The notes beneath the pieces are model-generated. The model saw nothing but the letters and a program-made list of their open reading frames with translations. It was not told the DNA's origin and did no database searches. From Streptomyces sp. NBC_00513 (GTDB lineage: Bacteria; Actinomycetota; Actinomycetes; Streptomycetales; Streptomycetaceae): a DNA stretch of 64,000 nt. Shown one piece after another: positions 33,647 through 42,033 of this stretch. The translations under genes and the position numbers were made by a program. Every line of letters begins with the position of its first letter. The first letter of the stretch is position 1. The stretch is taken from positions 1,984,001 to 2,048,000 of the forward strand of contig NZ_CP107845.1 in the NCBI RefSeq assembly GCF_041431415.1. The letters are read 5' to 3'.

Positions 33647-35128
33647 TCAGGCGGCCGGGGTGTGGGCGGGTGCGCGCCGGACGAGGGCCCAGTAGGCGAG
33701 TCCGGAGACGACCGAGCCGAGGAGGGTGAGGTCGGCGCCGCCGAGGGGGGCCACGAGGGGGCCGGTCCAGAGCTCGGAGTCGCAGGTCAGGGCGGCGAAG
33801 AGCATGCCCGCGAGCAGGGCGGCCATGCCCGCGGGGTGGTAGCCGGCCCGGTACCAGTAGGCGCCCGCGTTCCCGGCGTGCAGGGCGTCGGAGTCGTACC
33901 GGCAGCGGCGCAGCAGCATGTCGGCGAGGAACACCCCGCCCCAGGGCGCGAACACGATGATCAGCAGGGAGAGGAAGGAGAGCAGGGAGGTCGTGAAGTC
34001 GGTGAGGAAGAGCGCGGCGAGCGAGCCGACGGCGGTCACGGCGGCGCTGATCACGATGGCCCGGGAGCGGCTCCACGGGATGCCGAGGACCTGGAGGTTC
34101 AGGCTGGAGGAGTAGAGGGTGATGATCGAGTTGGTGACGGAGCCGCCGAGCACGAGCGCCAGGAACACGGTCTGGAACCAGCCCGGCAGCAGGCTCTCGG
34201 CGCCCGCGACGGCGTCGGTCATGTCGGTCTGGGTGGCGGCCGCGACGCCCGCGACGCCGAGGGCCACGGAGGAGATGAACCCGCCCGACGCCCCCATCCA
34301 GGTGATCGACCTCAGCGAGGTGGTCCGGGGCAGGTAGCGGGTGTAGTCGGCGGGCATCGGCAGGTACGAGAAGGGGCCGGCCAGCATGACGACGAAGGCC
34401 AGGCTCCAGCCGGACAGTCCGGGGCCGGCGGCGGGCGCGGAGGTGTCGGCGCCGGGCAGCACGAAGACGAGCAGCGCGCCGAAGCCGACGGCGAGGACGT
34501 ACGCCATCCAGCGCTCGGCGAACTGCACGGTGGCGTGGCCCCACATGGCGACGGCGAAGGTCAGCGCGAGGGTGACGCCGAGGGCCAGGGCCCGGATCGC
34601 CGTGCCCCCGCCGAGGCCGATCTCGGCGAGGAACACCTCCAGTGCCAGGGTGCCGACCACGGTGTTGACGATGGTGTAGCCGATGCTCACCACCCAGTTG
34701 AGGACGCCGGCGGGGAAGTTGCCGCGCACCCCGAAGGCGGCGCGGGAGATCACCAGGGTGGCGGTGCCGGTGCGGATGCCGCTGAGCCCGGCGGCGCTGA
34801 CGGCGAAGAAGGAGAGTCCGCTGAGCACGACCACCAGGGTGGCCTGCCAGAAGGAGAGGCCGAAGGCCACGGCGAGGGCGCCGTTGATCACGTAGGTGAA
34901 GGTCAGGTTCGATCCGAACCAGAGCCAGAAGAGGTCCTTGGCGCCGCCGTGGCGCTCGGCGTCCGGGATGGGGTCGATGCCGTGCGTCTCGACCTTGAAG
35001 ACCTCGTCCTTGAAGACCTCGCCCTTGAAGACCTCGTCGACGTCGGCCGCCGGCTCCGGCCGGCTCGTCCCCTGTCGGCTCGTCCCCCGTCGTCTCGTCT
35101 CCGGCCGGCTCGTCTCCTGCTGTGTCAT
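33647..35128 (-). CDS. NCS1 family nucleobase:cation symporter
   Basis: ATG 35128 gives 493 residues and about twelve helices. WLWFGSNLTFTYVINGALAVAFGLSF at helix 1 is the NCS1 signature of cytosine/allantoin/hydantoin permeases (CodB branch), with PADYTRYLPR in a middle loop and FAPWGGVFLADMLLRR near the end. The hydrophilic N-terminus contains a five-residue repeat (EVFKD/G) made by a 15-nt tandem repeat at 34994-35038 and a related RRGTSRQGTSR repeat. It precedes the amidohydrolase gene. Expression is likely controlled by the operators at 35171-35205. Confidence 0.9.
   Translation of the reverse strand: MTQQETSRPETRRRGTSRQGTSRPEPAADVDEVFKGEVFKDEVFKVETHGIDPIPDAERHGGAKDLFWLWFGSNLTFTYVINGALAVAFGLSFWQATLVVVLSGLSFFAVSAAGLSGIRTGTATLVISRAAFGVRGNFPAGVLNWVVSIGYTIVNTVVGTLALEVFLAEIGLGGGTAIRALALGVTLALTFAVAMWGHATVQFAERWMAYVLAVGFGALLVFVLPGADTSAPAAGPGLSGWSLAFVVMLAGPFSYLPMPADYTRYLPRTTSLRSITWMGASGGFISSVALGVAGVAAATQTDMTDAVAGAESLLPGWFQTVFLALVLGGSVTNSIITLYSSSLNLQVLGIPWSRSRAIVISAAVTAVGSLAALFLTDFTTSLLSFLSLLIIVFAPWGGVFLADMLLRRCRYDSDALHAGNAGAYWYRAGYHPAGMAALLAGMLFAALTCDSELWTGPLVAPLGGADLTLLGSVVSGLAYWALVRRAPAHTPAA
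34994..35038. repeat. 15-nt tandem repeat, three units, at the 5' end of the NCS1 gene
   Basis: CTTGAAGACCTCGTC is repeated three times with one change, encoding the (D/G)EVFK pentapeptides just before the conserved transporter sequence. Confidence 0.88.
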
Positions 35129-35170
35129 CCGCCGTACCCCTGACCTTGGCACTCTCGGCCCTCCAGGACC

Positions 35171-35205
35171 TTGAATGGCGTTCTAAGTTCTTGAATGACA
35201 TTCAA
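35171..35205. promoter_or_regulatory. Two-site operator of the divergent TetR / NCS1-amidohydrolase genes
   Basis: TTGAATGACATTCAA (35191-35205) is a perfect 7-1-7 palindrome. TTGAATGGCGTTCTA (35171-35185) repeats its left arm exactly, with two changes in the right arm. The copies are 20 bp apart, close to two helical turns. Both lie between the start codons of the transporter and the TetR gene. Confidence 0.8.
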
Positions 35206-35284
35206 GATGCGCCGCCTCCGGGGGCCACGTCAAGACCCCGTCCGGGATAAGGTCCGACCAGGCAAGATCAGGAAGGCGGGACCG

Positions 35285-35890
35285 GTGGCGGGAGCGGCGC
35301 GGCGGCGCGACGGGCAGATCGCCCAGGAGCGGATGCTGGAAGAGGCCATGACGGTGATCGCCGAGGACGGGCTGGCGACGCTCACCATGTCGGCGCTGGC
35401 CGAGCGGCTCGGCACCAGCGGAGGCCACATCCTGTACTACTTCGGCAGCAAGGACCGGCTGCTGCTGGAGGCGCTGCGCTGGAGCGAGACGCAGCTGACC
35501 GCCGAACGCACCGAACTGCTGGGCCGCCGGCTCACCACCCACCGCAAACTGGCCCTGTTCGTGGAGCTGTACCTGCCCCGCGGCCCCCGGGATCCGCGCT
35601 GGACGCTGTGGATCGAACTGTGGGCCCGCACGCCCTCCAACGAGCCCCTCCAGGTCGCCCAGCAGGAGATCGACGACGGCTGGCAGCGGGACCTGGAGAC
35701 CCTGCTGGACAAGGGGGTGCGGCAGGGGCGGTTCGCCGCCGACCTGGACGTGCCGGCCCGCGCCTCGGAGCTGCTCGCGCTACTGGACGGACTGAGTACC
35801 CGCGTGGTCCTGGGTCAGCGCGGCGCGGAGCGGAACGTGGCCCTGGAGCGGGCCCGCTCGGCGGCGGCCCTGCTGATCCCGCGCCTCTGA
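35285..35890 (+). CDS. TetR family regulator of the NCS1-amidohydrolase genes
   Basis: I use GTG 35285, preceded by AGGAAGG, because an upstream ATG at 35204 region falls inside the operator. The 201-residue protein has its helix-turn-helix near residues 17-62 (DGLATLTMSALAERLGTSGG, HILYYFGSKDRLLLEAL), and a TetR C-terminal domain with WTLWIELWA. This form resembles BetI/PuuR-like TetR proteins that control catabolic uptake operons. Its ligand is probably the transported substrate or an intermediate. Confidence 0.88.
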   Translation: MAGAARRRDGQIAQERMLEEAMTVIAEDGLATLTMSALAERLGTSGGHILYYFGSKDRLLLEALRWSETQLTAERTELLGRRLTTHRKLALFVELYLPRGPRDPRWTLWIELWARTPSNEPLQVAQQEIDDGWQRDLETLLDKGVRQGRFAADLDVPARASELLALLDGLSTRVVLGQRGAERNVALERARSAAALLIPRL

Positions 35891-36292
35891 AGGTCCCGCG
35901 CGCGGGGCGCGCACCGGAGGCCGTCCGGGGTCCCGGCCGGCCACCCCTTCCCCGGCGCGAATGCCGCCACCCCTCGTGACGGGAACTCCTTCATTTCCGC
36001 CCGGTCCGAACCGGCGACCCGTTTTCCCGTGTCTCAATTCGACACCCGAAAGCGGAAGGCAGTGCGCCGAGAAAGCCCTTTCCGAAGGGGCAAAGGGGCC
36101 ATTCCTGCCCGTTCGCGCCCGTTCACGCCCCCCGTGACCACCCTTCTTGACCTGGGCATATGCAAGGGGACCGCAGGCCTCCACATATGCGTGAAAGCAT
36201 CCCCGAGAATTTCCCGCGAAGTGCGCTCTACCGCACTCCTCTCCCGGCGAGCACAATCACCGTGACGACTCGGACCGTGAGGGAGGGAGCGC
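35891..36292. other. Gene-free 400-nt stretch before an alpha/beta hydrolase gene
   Basis: No convincing frame is seen. The sequence is less GC-rich in its second half. It holds two CATATG-centred palindromes near 36157 and 36185, and an AGTGCG-N6-CGCACT inverted repeat at 36220-36237, 55 nt before the hydrolase start, that could be a regulator site. It likely contains the hydrolase promoter. Confidence 0.5.
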
Positions 36293-37195
36293 GTGCGCCA
36301 TCAGGTGCGTACCGCCGACGGACGTGCTCTGGCCGTGGAGCGCTGGGGCGATCCCGACGGCAAACCGGTCTTCCTGCTCCACGGCATGCCCGGCAGCAGA
36401 CTCGGGCCGGCCCCGCGGGGCATGGTCCTCTACCAGCGCCGGATGCAGCTCATCGCCTACGACCGGCCCGGCTACGGCGGCTCCGACCGCCATCCGGGCC
36501 GCACCGTCGCCGACGTGGCCCAGGACGTGGCCGCCGTCGCCGACGCCCTGGACCTGGACACCTTCGCTGTGGCGGGCCGCTCCGGCGGCTCCGCGGGAGC
36601 CCTGGCCTGCGCCGCCCTGCTCCCGGACCGGGTCACCCGGACGGCGGCCATGGTGGGCCTCGCCCCCCGGGACGCGGAGGACCTGGACTGGTTCGCCGGG
36701 ATGGCGGACTCGAACGTCCGGGAGTACACCACCGCCGCCGACGACCCCGAGGAACTCGCGGCCCGGCTGACCCCCCGCGCCGCCGGCATCCGCGCGGACC
36801 CCGGTCGGCTCCTGGACGAACTGCGCCGGGAACTCACCGACAACGACCGCATGATCGTCTCGGACGCGGGCCTGCGGTCCATGTTGCTGCGCAACTACCG
36901 CGAGGGCCTGCGGACCTCCGCGGACGGCTGGATCGACGACGTGCTCGCCTTCAGCCGCCCGTGGGGCTTCGACCCGGCCGACATCCGGACCCCGGTGATG
37001 ATCTGGCACGGGGAACTGGACGTCTTCTCCCCCGTCGGGCACTCCCGCTGGCTGGCCCGACGGATCCCCGGTGCCACCACCACCATCGACCCGGCCGCGG
37101 CCCACTTCGCGGCCCTGCGCGCCCTGCCCGACGTACTGAACTGGCTGCTGCGGGACGTGCCCGCACCCCCGGTCAGCGAACAACTGCCTGCCTGA
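36293..37195 (+). CDS. Alpha/beta-hydrolase
   Basis: The GTG start gives 300 residues. LLHGMPGSRLGP is the oxyanion segment, AGRSGGSAGALA the nucleophile elbow with Ser at about residue 99, WHGELDVFSPVGHSRW the acid region, and the His in AAAHFAAL probably completes the triad. The core resembles proline iminopeptidase- or haloperoxidase-like hydrolases, with a cap domain at about 130-220. The substrate is unknown. No signal peptide is seen. Confidence 0.85.
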   Translation: MRHQVRTADGRALAVERWGDPDGKPVFLLHGMPGSRLGPAPRGMVLYQRRMQLIAYDRPGYGGSDRHPGRTVADVAQDVAAVADALDLDTFAVAGRSGGSAGALACAALLPDRVTRTAAMVGLAPRDAEDLDWFAGMADSNVREYTTAADDPEELAARLTPRAAGIRADPGRLLDELRRELTDNDRMIVSDAGLRSMLLRNYREGLRTSADGWIDDVLAFSRPWGFDPADIRTPVMIWHGELDVFSPVGHSRWLARRIPGATTTIDPAAAHFAALRALPDVLNWLLRDVPAPPVSEQLPA

Positions 37196-37225
37196 GGTGC
37201 GCGGCGTACGGGACCTCGGCCGCGG

Positions 37226-38413
37226 TCAGTTGCCCCCGACGACCGGGTTCTCGGGGTCGTAGTTGGTCAGGACGCAGCCCTCGACCCGGGCGCGCTCCAG
37301 GCGGTAGCCGGTCGGGGCGGAGAATCCGGGGACGCAGTTCAGGTAGAGGAACTGCTGCTGGTAGAGGCCGAACCGGACGTCCGGGTCGTTGCTCTCGACC
37401 GCGACGTTCTCGCCGACCAGCAGCCGGCTCGCCGTGCGCCTGAGCTTGCCGTCGTCCTTGAGGTCCGCCTGCTGGGCGGCCTTGGCCCTGGTCTGGAGCG
37501 CCTTCATGTCCCCCACGGTGTCCAGCCAGTTGAGGTGGTGGGCGCGCTGCTCGCCGCCCGGTTCCCCGCACAGGGCCCGGCCGGTGACCCCCCAGTCGAG
37601 GGCGTTCCCCTCGACCACGGGCGTGTAGTCGATGGACTCGATCGCCACCGTGTCGGGGTCGGTGGAGAACCGCGTGCAGTCCACGCTGGGCGCCACCAGC
37701 TTGCGTAGTTCGGCCACGCTGCCGGCGCGCGCCAACCCGACGCTGCCCTTGGCCGGTTGGCCCGGCTTCTGTCCGCCCGGGTCCTGTGGGGTCTCGAAGT
37801 TCGGGCTGCCCTTGCCGTCCTCCGCGTTGACGAAGTCGCTGAGGCCGCACCCTTCGACGAGCGCCTTGTCCATCTTGTAGCCCTTGGGCGCCCAGAAGCT
37901 CGGGTTGCAGTACAGGATGCGCAGTTCGGACCGGGCCAGGGCGAGGGCCGACTCGGTCGAGGTCGGGGTGACGACGAAGCCCTTCCCGACGAAGACCCGG
38001 CTGAACAGCCCTTGGGAGCCGCCGGAGGACTCCATGACGCTCCGCTTGTAGCGTTCCTGGAACTCCTTCATGTCCGACGGTATGTAGAAGACGAGTTGCC
38101 CGTCCTTGGCCGCGTCGCTGCACACGCCCCGTTGCGTCACCGACCACTCGCCGACACCGACGAACTCGGTCAACGGAAGTCGGGGGTCGCCGGGTTGGTC
38201 GCTCAGGTCGTCACAGTTGGTGAACTGCCGTACGTACTGCTGCGCACCGGCGAGGGTGACCGGCGCCGGGCCCTTCCCGCCGACCGGCGTCGCCGCGGCT
38301 CCGGCGGACGGGGTGGCCCCGGACGCGCCCGGGGCCGGGTCCCCCTCACAGGCGGGGAGCGCGGCGAGGCAGGCGAGGGCGGCGGTCATGGCGAGGATCC
38401 GCTGGGTGCGCAT
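37226..38413 (-). CDS. Lipoprotein built from two diverged copies of one domain
   Basis: The 395-residue protein has a strong lipobox LAALPAC with Cys22. Residues about 60-210 and 240-395 are related to each other. In each half an early Cys, a Cys in GVCSD / ALCGE, a YCNPSFWAPKGYKMDKALVEGC / LNCVPGFSAP...RARVEGC segment and an FVGKGFVV / LLVGENVAV strand recur in the same order. It looks like an ancient duplication of a disulfide-bonded domain. No family name is recognised. It is divergent from the FxSxx precursor gene. Confidence 0.78.
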   Translation of the reverse strand: MRTQRILAMTAALACLAALPACEGDPAPGASGATPSAGAAATPVGGKGPAPVTLAGAQQYVRQFTNCDDLSDQPGDPRLPLTEFVGVGEWSVTQRGVCSDAAKDGQLVFYIPSDMKEFQERYKRSVMESSGGSQGLFSRVFVGKGFVVTPTSTESALALARSELRILYCNPSFWAPKGYKMDKALVEGCGLSDFVNAEDGKGSPNFETPQDPGGQKPGQPAKGSVGLARAGSVAELRKLVAPSVDCTRFSTDPDTVAIESIDYTPVVEGNALDWGVTGRALCGEPGGEQRAHHLNWLDTVGDMKALQTRAKAAQQADLKDDGKLRRTASRLLVGENVAVESNDPDVRFGLYQQQFLYLNCVPGFSAPTGYRLERARVEGCVLTNYDPENPVVGGN

Positions 38414-38719
38414 GGGGTGCTTCCGTCCGAAACAGCAGGTGGCGAGGGTGACGTGCTCATGCTAGGCGAATCCGCGCACCATGATCCGAATCCCCGGAGG
38501 GAGCGGGAAGACATGCCCGGGAAGAAAAGGATCTTGCCGTACGGCAAACGGCCGAATGCGACCCCGCGAGAATTGCGTCACGCTTTCTATAGAACGCTTG
38601 ACCAGGCGTCATGTCTCGGTTGCCAATGGGGTGTGGACGAGTAAAGTCCACGCTTGACACTGGCGCGCGCCGCTGTCAACCCCCTGCCCATTCCACCCGG
38701 CTTCCCCAAGGACGGTGTC
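38414..38719. other. Divergent promoter region between a lipoprotein gene and the FxSxx-COOH locus
   Basis: This 306-nt spacer is AT-richer than most of the window. It contains two copies of ACGCTTGAC followed by GGCG (38594 and 38650), each holding a TTGAC element like a -35 box, and a long near-palindrome at 38654-38679. It probably carries the precursor promoter. Confidence 0.5.
38654..38679. promoter_or_regulatory. 26-bp near-palindrome upstream of the FxSxx precursor
   Basis: TTGACA-CT-GGCGCGCGCC-GC-TGTCAA is symmetric except for the two CT/GC steps (22 of 26 positions). It ends 40 nt before the GTG of the precursor and overlaps a candidate -35 element, so it could be an operator or a 5' leader hairpin. 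Confidence 0.6.
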
Positions 38720-38884
38720 GTGAACACTTCCGCAACCCCCCCGACCACCACGGTCAAGACCTCCCGGGTCCCGCTCGACCGCATCGACGTGCACAGCACC
38801 TCGGCGGCGACGACACTCGGCCGCGTGTTGCGGACGGAATCCGGTCGTCACGTTCAGGCACCGATCTTCAACTCTGCGCTCTGA
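38720..38884 (+). CDS. fxsA: FxSxx-COOH type RiPP precursor peptide
   Basis: The frame from GTG 38720, preceded by AAGGA, encodes 54 residues ending F50-N51-S52-A53-L54, which is the FxSxx-COOH terminus that defines this predicted peptide class. The leader is Thr/Ser/Val-rich with PLDRIDVHSTSAATTLGRVL, a segment that could be the maturase recognition region. The next gene, 29 nt downstream, encodes the matching radical SAM/SPASM enzyme. By analogy with other such maturases, the aromatic and small residues of the C-terminal pentad are likely targets for a side-chain crosslink. Chemistry and bioactivity are not known to me. No cysteine is present, so thioether formation is excluded. Confidence 0.85.
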   Translation: MNTSATPPTTTVKTSRVPLDRIDVHSTSAATTLGRVLRTESGRHVQAPIFNSAL

Positions 38885-38913
38885 CAACGAAGTAGGCGCT
38901 CTAGACTGGTGGA

Positions 38914-41178
38914 ATGACCGGCCTGATCGCATTTCGCGAGATCGTCCTGAAAGTTCACAGCAGATGCGATCTCGCTTGTGATCATTGCTACGTCTACGAA
39001 CACGCAGATCAGAGCTGGCGAGCCCGGCCGAAGGTGATCTCCCCCGAGGTGATCGCACACACCGCGTCGCGGCTCGCCGAACATGCCCGTGACCATGCTC
39101 TCCCCTCTGTCACGGTGATTCTCCACGGAGGGGAACCCCTGCTGGCGGGCACCGCCCGACTCCGGCTCGTGTGCGAGGAATTCACCCGCGCCCTCGACGG
39201 AATCGCCGCCCTGGATCTGCGCATCCACACCAACGGGCTCCAGCTCGGTCACCGCCATCTGGACCTCTTCGCCGAGTACGACGTCCGGGTCGGCATCTCC
39301 CTCGACGGGGACCGCGCCGCGAACGACCGCCACCGCCGGTTCGCGGACGGCCGCACCAGCCACCCCCTGGTCCTCGCCGCCGTCGCGCTGCTCCGCTCCG
39401 AGCCCTACCGCCACCTCTACCAGGGGCTGCTCTGCACCGTGGACGTGGCCAACGACCCCGTCGCCGTGCTCGACGCCCTCGTGGAGCTGGAGCCCCCCCG
39501 GGTGGACTTCCTGCTCCCCCACGCCACCTGGGAGACCCCTCCGGTCCGCCCGGACGGCGCCCCCGACGCGTACGCGCGCTGGCTACTGCGGGTCTTCGAC
39601 CACTGGGAGCGCCGGGAACGACCCGTCCCCGTACGGCTCTTCGAGTCGCTGCTGTCCACCCTGCGCGGCGGCCCCAGCCTGACGGAGTCCCTGGGTCTGG
39701 CCCCGACCGACCTCGTCGTCGTCGAGACCGACGGACAACTGGAGCAGGTCGATTCCCTCAAGACCGCCTTCGAGGGGGCCGCGGCCACCGGCTTCAACGT
39801 CTTCGACCACACCTTCGACCAGGTGGCGGCCCACCCCGGGGTGCGCGCCCGACAGCAGGGGCTGTCCGGTGTCAGCGACACGTGCCGGCGCTGCCCCGTC
39901 GTACGCTCGTGCGGCGGCGGACTCTACGCCCACCGCTACCGGCCCGACCCCGCCACCGGCGGGAGCTTCGACCACCCCTCCGTGTACTGCGCCGACCTGC
40001 GCGAACTGGTGGACGGCGTGGAGGGTCGCACCGCGCGGCGCGAGACCGCCCCGGAACTCACCGACCCGACCGAACTGGCCCGGTCCCAGCAGGAGCTGAC
40101 CCGGGTGCTGCTGGCCCGGTTGAACGCCGACCGGACGGGTGACCCCGACTGGGCCCGGGCCTGGGAACTGCTGGCGGCCGTGGAGCGGTCCGGGGACGCC
40201 GGCGCGGACGCCCTGGACGCCGTCCTGGACCACCCGTTCACCCGGACGTGGGTACTGGCGGCCCTGGACCCGGAGCACGAGGGCCCCCGGGAGGACGCCG
40301 GCCCGGCCCGTCGGCTGGCCGCGCTGGCCGCCGCCGCCGTGCTGCGCGGCGGGTTGAACCTGCCCGCCGAGGTGGTCTACCGGGACGGCGAGGTGTACCT
40401 GCCGACCCTGGGACTGCTGCGGCTCGGCGAGCCGGGCACGCGGGGGCGAGCCGCGCTCCGCGCCGTCGACGACGGGTACGCCGTACGGGACGGCCGCGCC
40501 GAACACCGCTTCGGACCGGCGGCGGGGGACTCGCGCTGGCAGCCCGTACGGACCTGGTCGCCCGGGCCCGACGCGCCGCCGGTGGCCCTGGAGGACCTGG
40601 ACCCGTACCGCAACTGCTTCGCCCGCCCGCCCCGGCTGCGGCTCGGGGCGGGCGAGGCCGAGGAGTGGCGGGGTCTCCTGGACCGGGCCTGGGCCCTGCT
40701 GCACGACACGGTCCCGGAGTTCGCCCGGGCGGCCGCCGCCGGGCTGACCACGCTGACCCCACTGGCCGGCGGACCCCGGGAGCACGGCTGGGGGGAGGCC
40801 GGCCGGCACGCCCCCGGGGCGCTCGGCGTCCCGTACGGGGCGGGGGTGCGGGAGACGGCGCTCGCGCTGCTGACCGGCCGCCGCCGGGCCCGCCTGCGCG
40901 CGCTGACGGAGGTGGCCGACCTGTACGCCCTGGACGGGGAGTGGCAGCACCCGTCGCCCTGGCGGGAGCGGCCCGTACCGGTCTCCCGACTGCTGGCCGA
41001 CGTACACGAGCGGGTGGCGGTGGAGGCCTACCGGCGGGCCGTCGCGGGCCCCGAACCCGGCGCCGCCGACCCCATCCACCGGGCCCTGGACCGGCTGTCC
41101 GGAGCGGCCGAACTGACCATCACGGGCAAACGCCTGGTGGAGGAGCTGCGCTGGGAACTGAAGGCGGTCGACGCGTGA
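38914..41178 (+). CDS. fxsB: FxsB-family radical SAM/SPASM maturase with degenerate C-terminal HExxH-type domain
   Basis: The 754-residue protein has a radical SAM domain at its start: C18-x3-C22-x2-C25 in SRCDLACDHCYVYEH, then VTVILHGGEPLLA. A SPASM region near residues 320-360 supplies auxiliary-cluster cysteines (CRRCPVVRSCGGGLYAHRY, YCADL). From about 385 to the end it follows the layout of the HExxH-type peptide-modifying domains known beside such maturases: PFTRTWVLAAL, LPTLGLLRLG, LEDLDPYRNCF, and a late SPWRERPVPVSRLLADVHERVAVEAYRR. At the expected HExxH site (654-658) it has TGRRR, so that domain probably lost metal binding. Its stop overlaps the acetyltransferase start (GTGA). Confidence 0.88.
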   Translation: MTGLIAFREIVLKVHSRCDLACDHCYVYEHADQSWRARPKVISPEVIAHTASRLAEHARDHALPSVTVILHGGEPLLAGTARLRLVCEEFTRALDGIAALDLRIHTNGLQLGHRHLDLFAEYDVRVGISLDGDRAANDRHRRFADGRTSHPLVLAAVALLRSEPYRHLYQGLLCTVDVANDPVAVLDALVELEPPRVDFLLPHATWETPPVRPDGAPDAYARWLLRVFDHWERRERPVPVRLFESLLSTLRGGPSLTESLGLAPTDLVVVETDGQLEQVDSLKTAFEGAAATGFNVFDHTFDQVAAHPGVRARQQGLSGVSDTCRRCPVVRSCGGGLYAHRYRPDPATGGSFDHPSVYCADLRELVDGVEGRTARRETAPELTDPTELARSQQELTRVLLARLNADRTGDPDWARAWELLAAVERSGDAGADALDAVLDHPFTRTWVLAALDPEHEGPREDAGPARRLAALAAAAVLRGGLNLPAEVVYRDGEVYLPTLGLLRLGEPGTRGRAALRAVDDGYAVRDGRAEHRFGPAAGDSRWQPVRTWSPGPDAPPVALEDLDPYRNCFARPPRLRLGAGEAEEWRGLLDRAWALLHDTVPEFARAAAAGLTTLTPLAGGPREHGWGEAGRHAPGALGVPYGAGVRETALALLTGRRRARLRALTEVADLYALDGEWQHPSPWRERPVPVSRLLADVHERVAVEAYRRAVAGPEPGAADPIHRALDRLSGAAELTITGKRLVEELRWELKAVDA

Positions 41179-41954
41179 GCGCCCTCGCCCTCGCCGTCCA
41201 CCTGCGCCTGCTCGGCGTCCGACCCCGGACCCGGCTGCTGGTGCACGCCGGGCTCGGCGGGACCGGCCTGCGCGCCGAGGTGCTGCGCGACGCCCTGACC
41301 GGGGTGCTCGGCCCGCACGGCACGCTGGTGGTGCCGACCTTCACCCCGGAGAACTCCCTCACCTCCAGCGCCCACCTGGCCGGGATCGCCGGGCTGAGCG
41401 CGTCCGAGGCGGCGGCGTTCCGCGCCCGGATGCCGGCCTTCGACCCGGCGACCACACCGAGCCAGGGCATGGGCGCCCTGGCCGAGGCCGTGCGCACCGC
41501 GCCGGGAGCCGTGCGCAGCGACCACCCGCAGACCTCCTTCGCCGCGCTCGGCAAGGACGCGGAGCGCCTGTGCGCGGGTCATCGGATCGAAAGCCACATG
41601 GGCGAGGAGTCGCCTCTGGGAAAGCTGTGCTGGGAGGGAGGGCAGGTACTCATGATCAATGTGGGGTTTTCAGTTTGCACTGCTTTCCATCTCGCGGAGT
41701 ATCGAATTCCGAAGCCCCCCTTGCGCATGTACGACTGTGTGGTGAAGGTGAACCTTCCGGGGGGTCAGCAGGGGAGGGAATGGACGACGTACGAGGACGT
41801 GGCACTGGACGACGGCGACTTCGCGGAGATCGGCGCGACGTTCCCGGATTCACAGGTGCGCAGGGGGCGGGTGGGCGGCGTCTCGGCCCTGCTCTTCTCG
41901 ATTCCGGATGCCGTCGATCACGCCCTTGACTGGATGACCGAAAACAGATGCTGA
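41175..41954 (+). CDS. AAC(3)-family N-acetyltransferase-like protein in the FxSxx locus
   Basis: The 259-residue product follows the aminoglycoside 3-N-acetyltransferase family: LVHAGLGGTGLRAEVLRDALTGVLGPHGTLVVPTFT, then SDHPQTSFAALG, GEESPLGKL, and GFSVCTAFHLAEYR. It begins inside the fxsB stop codon, so it is co-translated with the maturase. A peptide-tailoring acetylation or self-protection is more likely than true aminoglycoside resistance, but that is inference. The last 300 nt are noticeably AT-richer than the rest of the gene. Confidence 0.83.
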   Translation: MSALALAVHLRLLGVRPRTRLLVHAGLGGTGLRAEVLRDALTGVLGPHGTLVVPTFTPENSLTSSAHLAGIAGLSASEAAAFRARMPAFDPATTPSQGMGALAEAVRTAPGAVRSDHPQTSFAALGKDAERLCAGHRIESHMGEESPLGKLCWEGGQVLMINVGFSVCTAFHLAEYRIPKPPLRMYDCVVKVNLPGGQQGREWTTYEDVALDDGDFAEIGATFPDSQVRRGRVGGVSALLFSIPDAVDHALDWMTENRC

Positions 41955-42033
41955 TTGACTGAACGATGAGGGGATGTCGCGAAGCAGCTCCGGAATGATG
42001 TTTCTTCGCTCGCATCTTCGGGACGGGGGGCGT

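Noticed and set aside
36150..36190. Two CATATG-centred palindromes as a regulator site
   Set aside because: The shared core is only 6-7 nt and the flanks do not match; noted within the spacer description but not claimed as an operator.
41175..41954. Aminoglycoside resistance gene
   Set aside because: The family matches AAC(3), but the overlap with fxsB and membership of the peptide locus make drug resistance an unsafe call.
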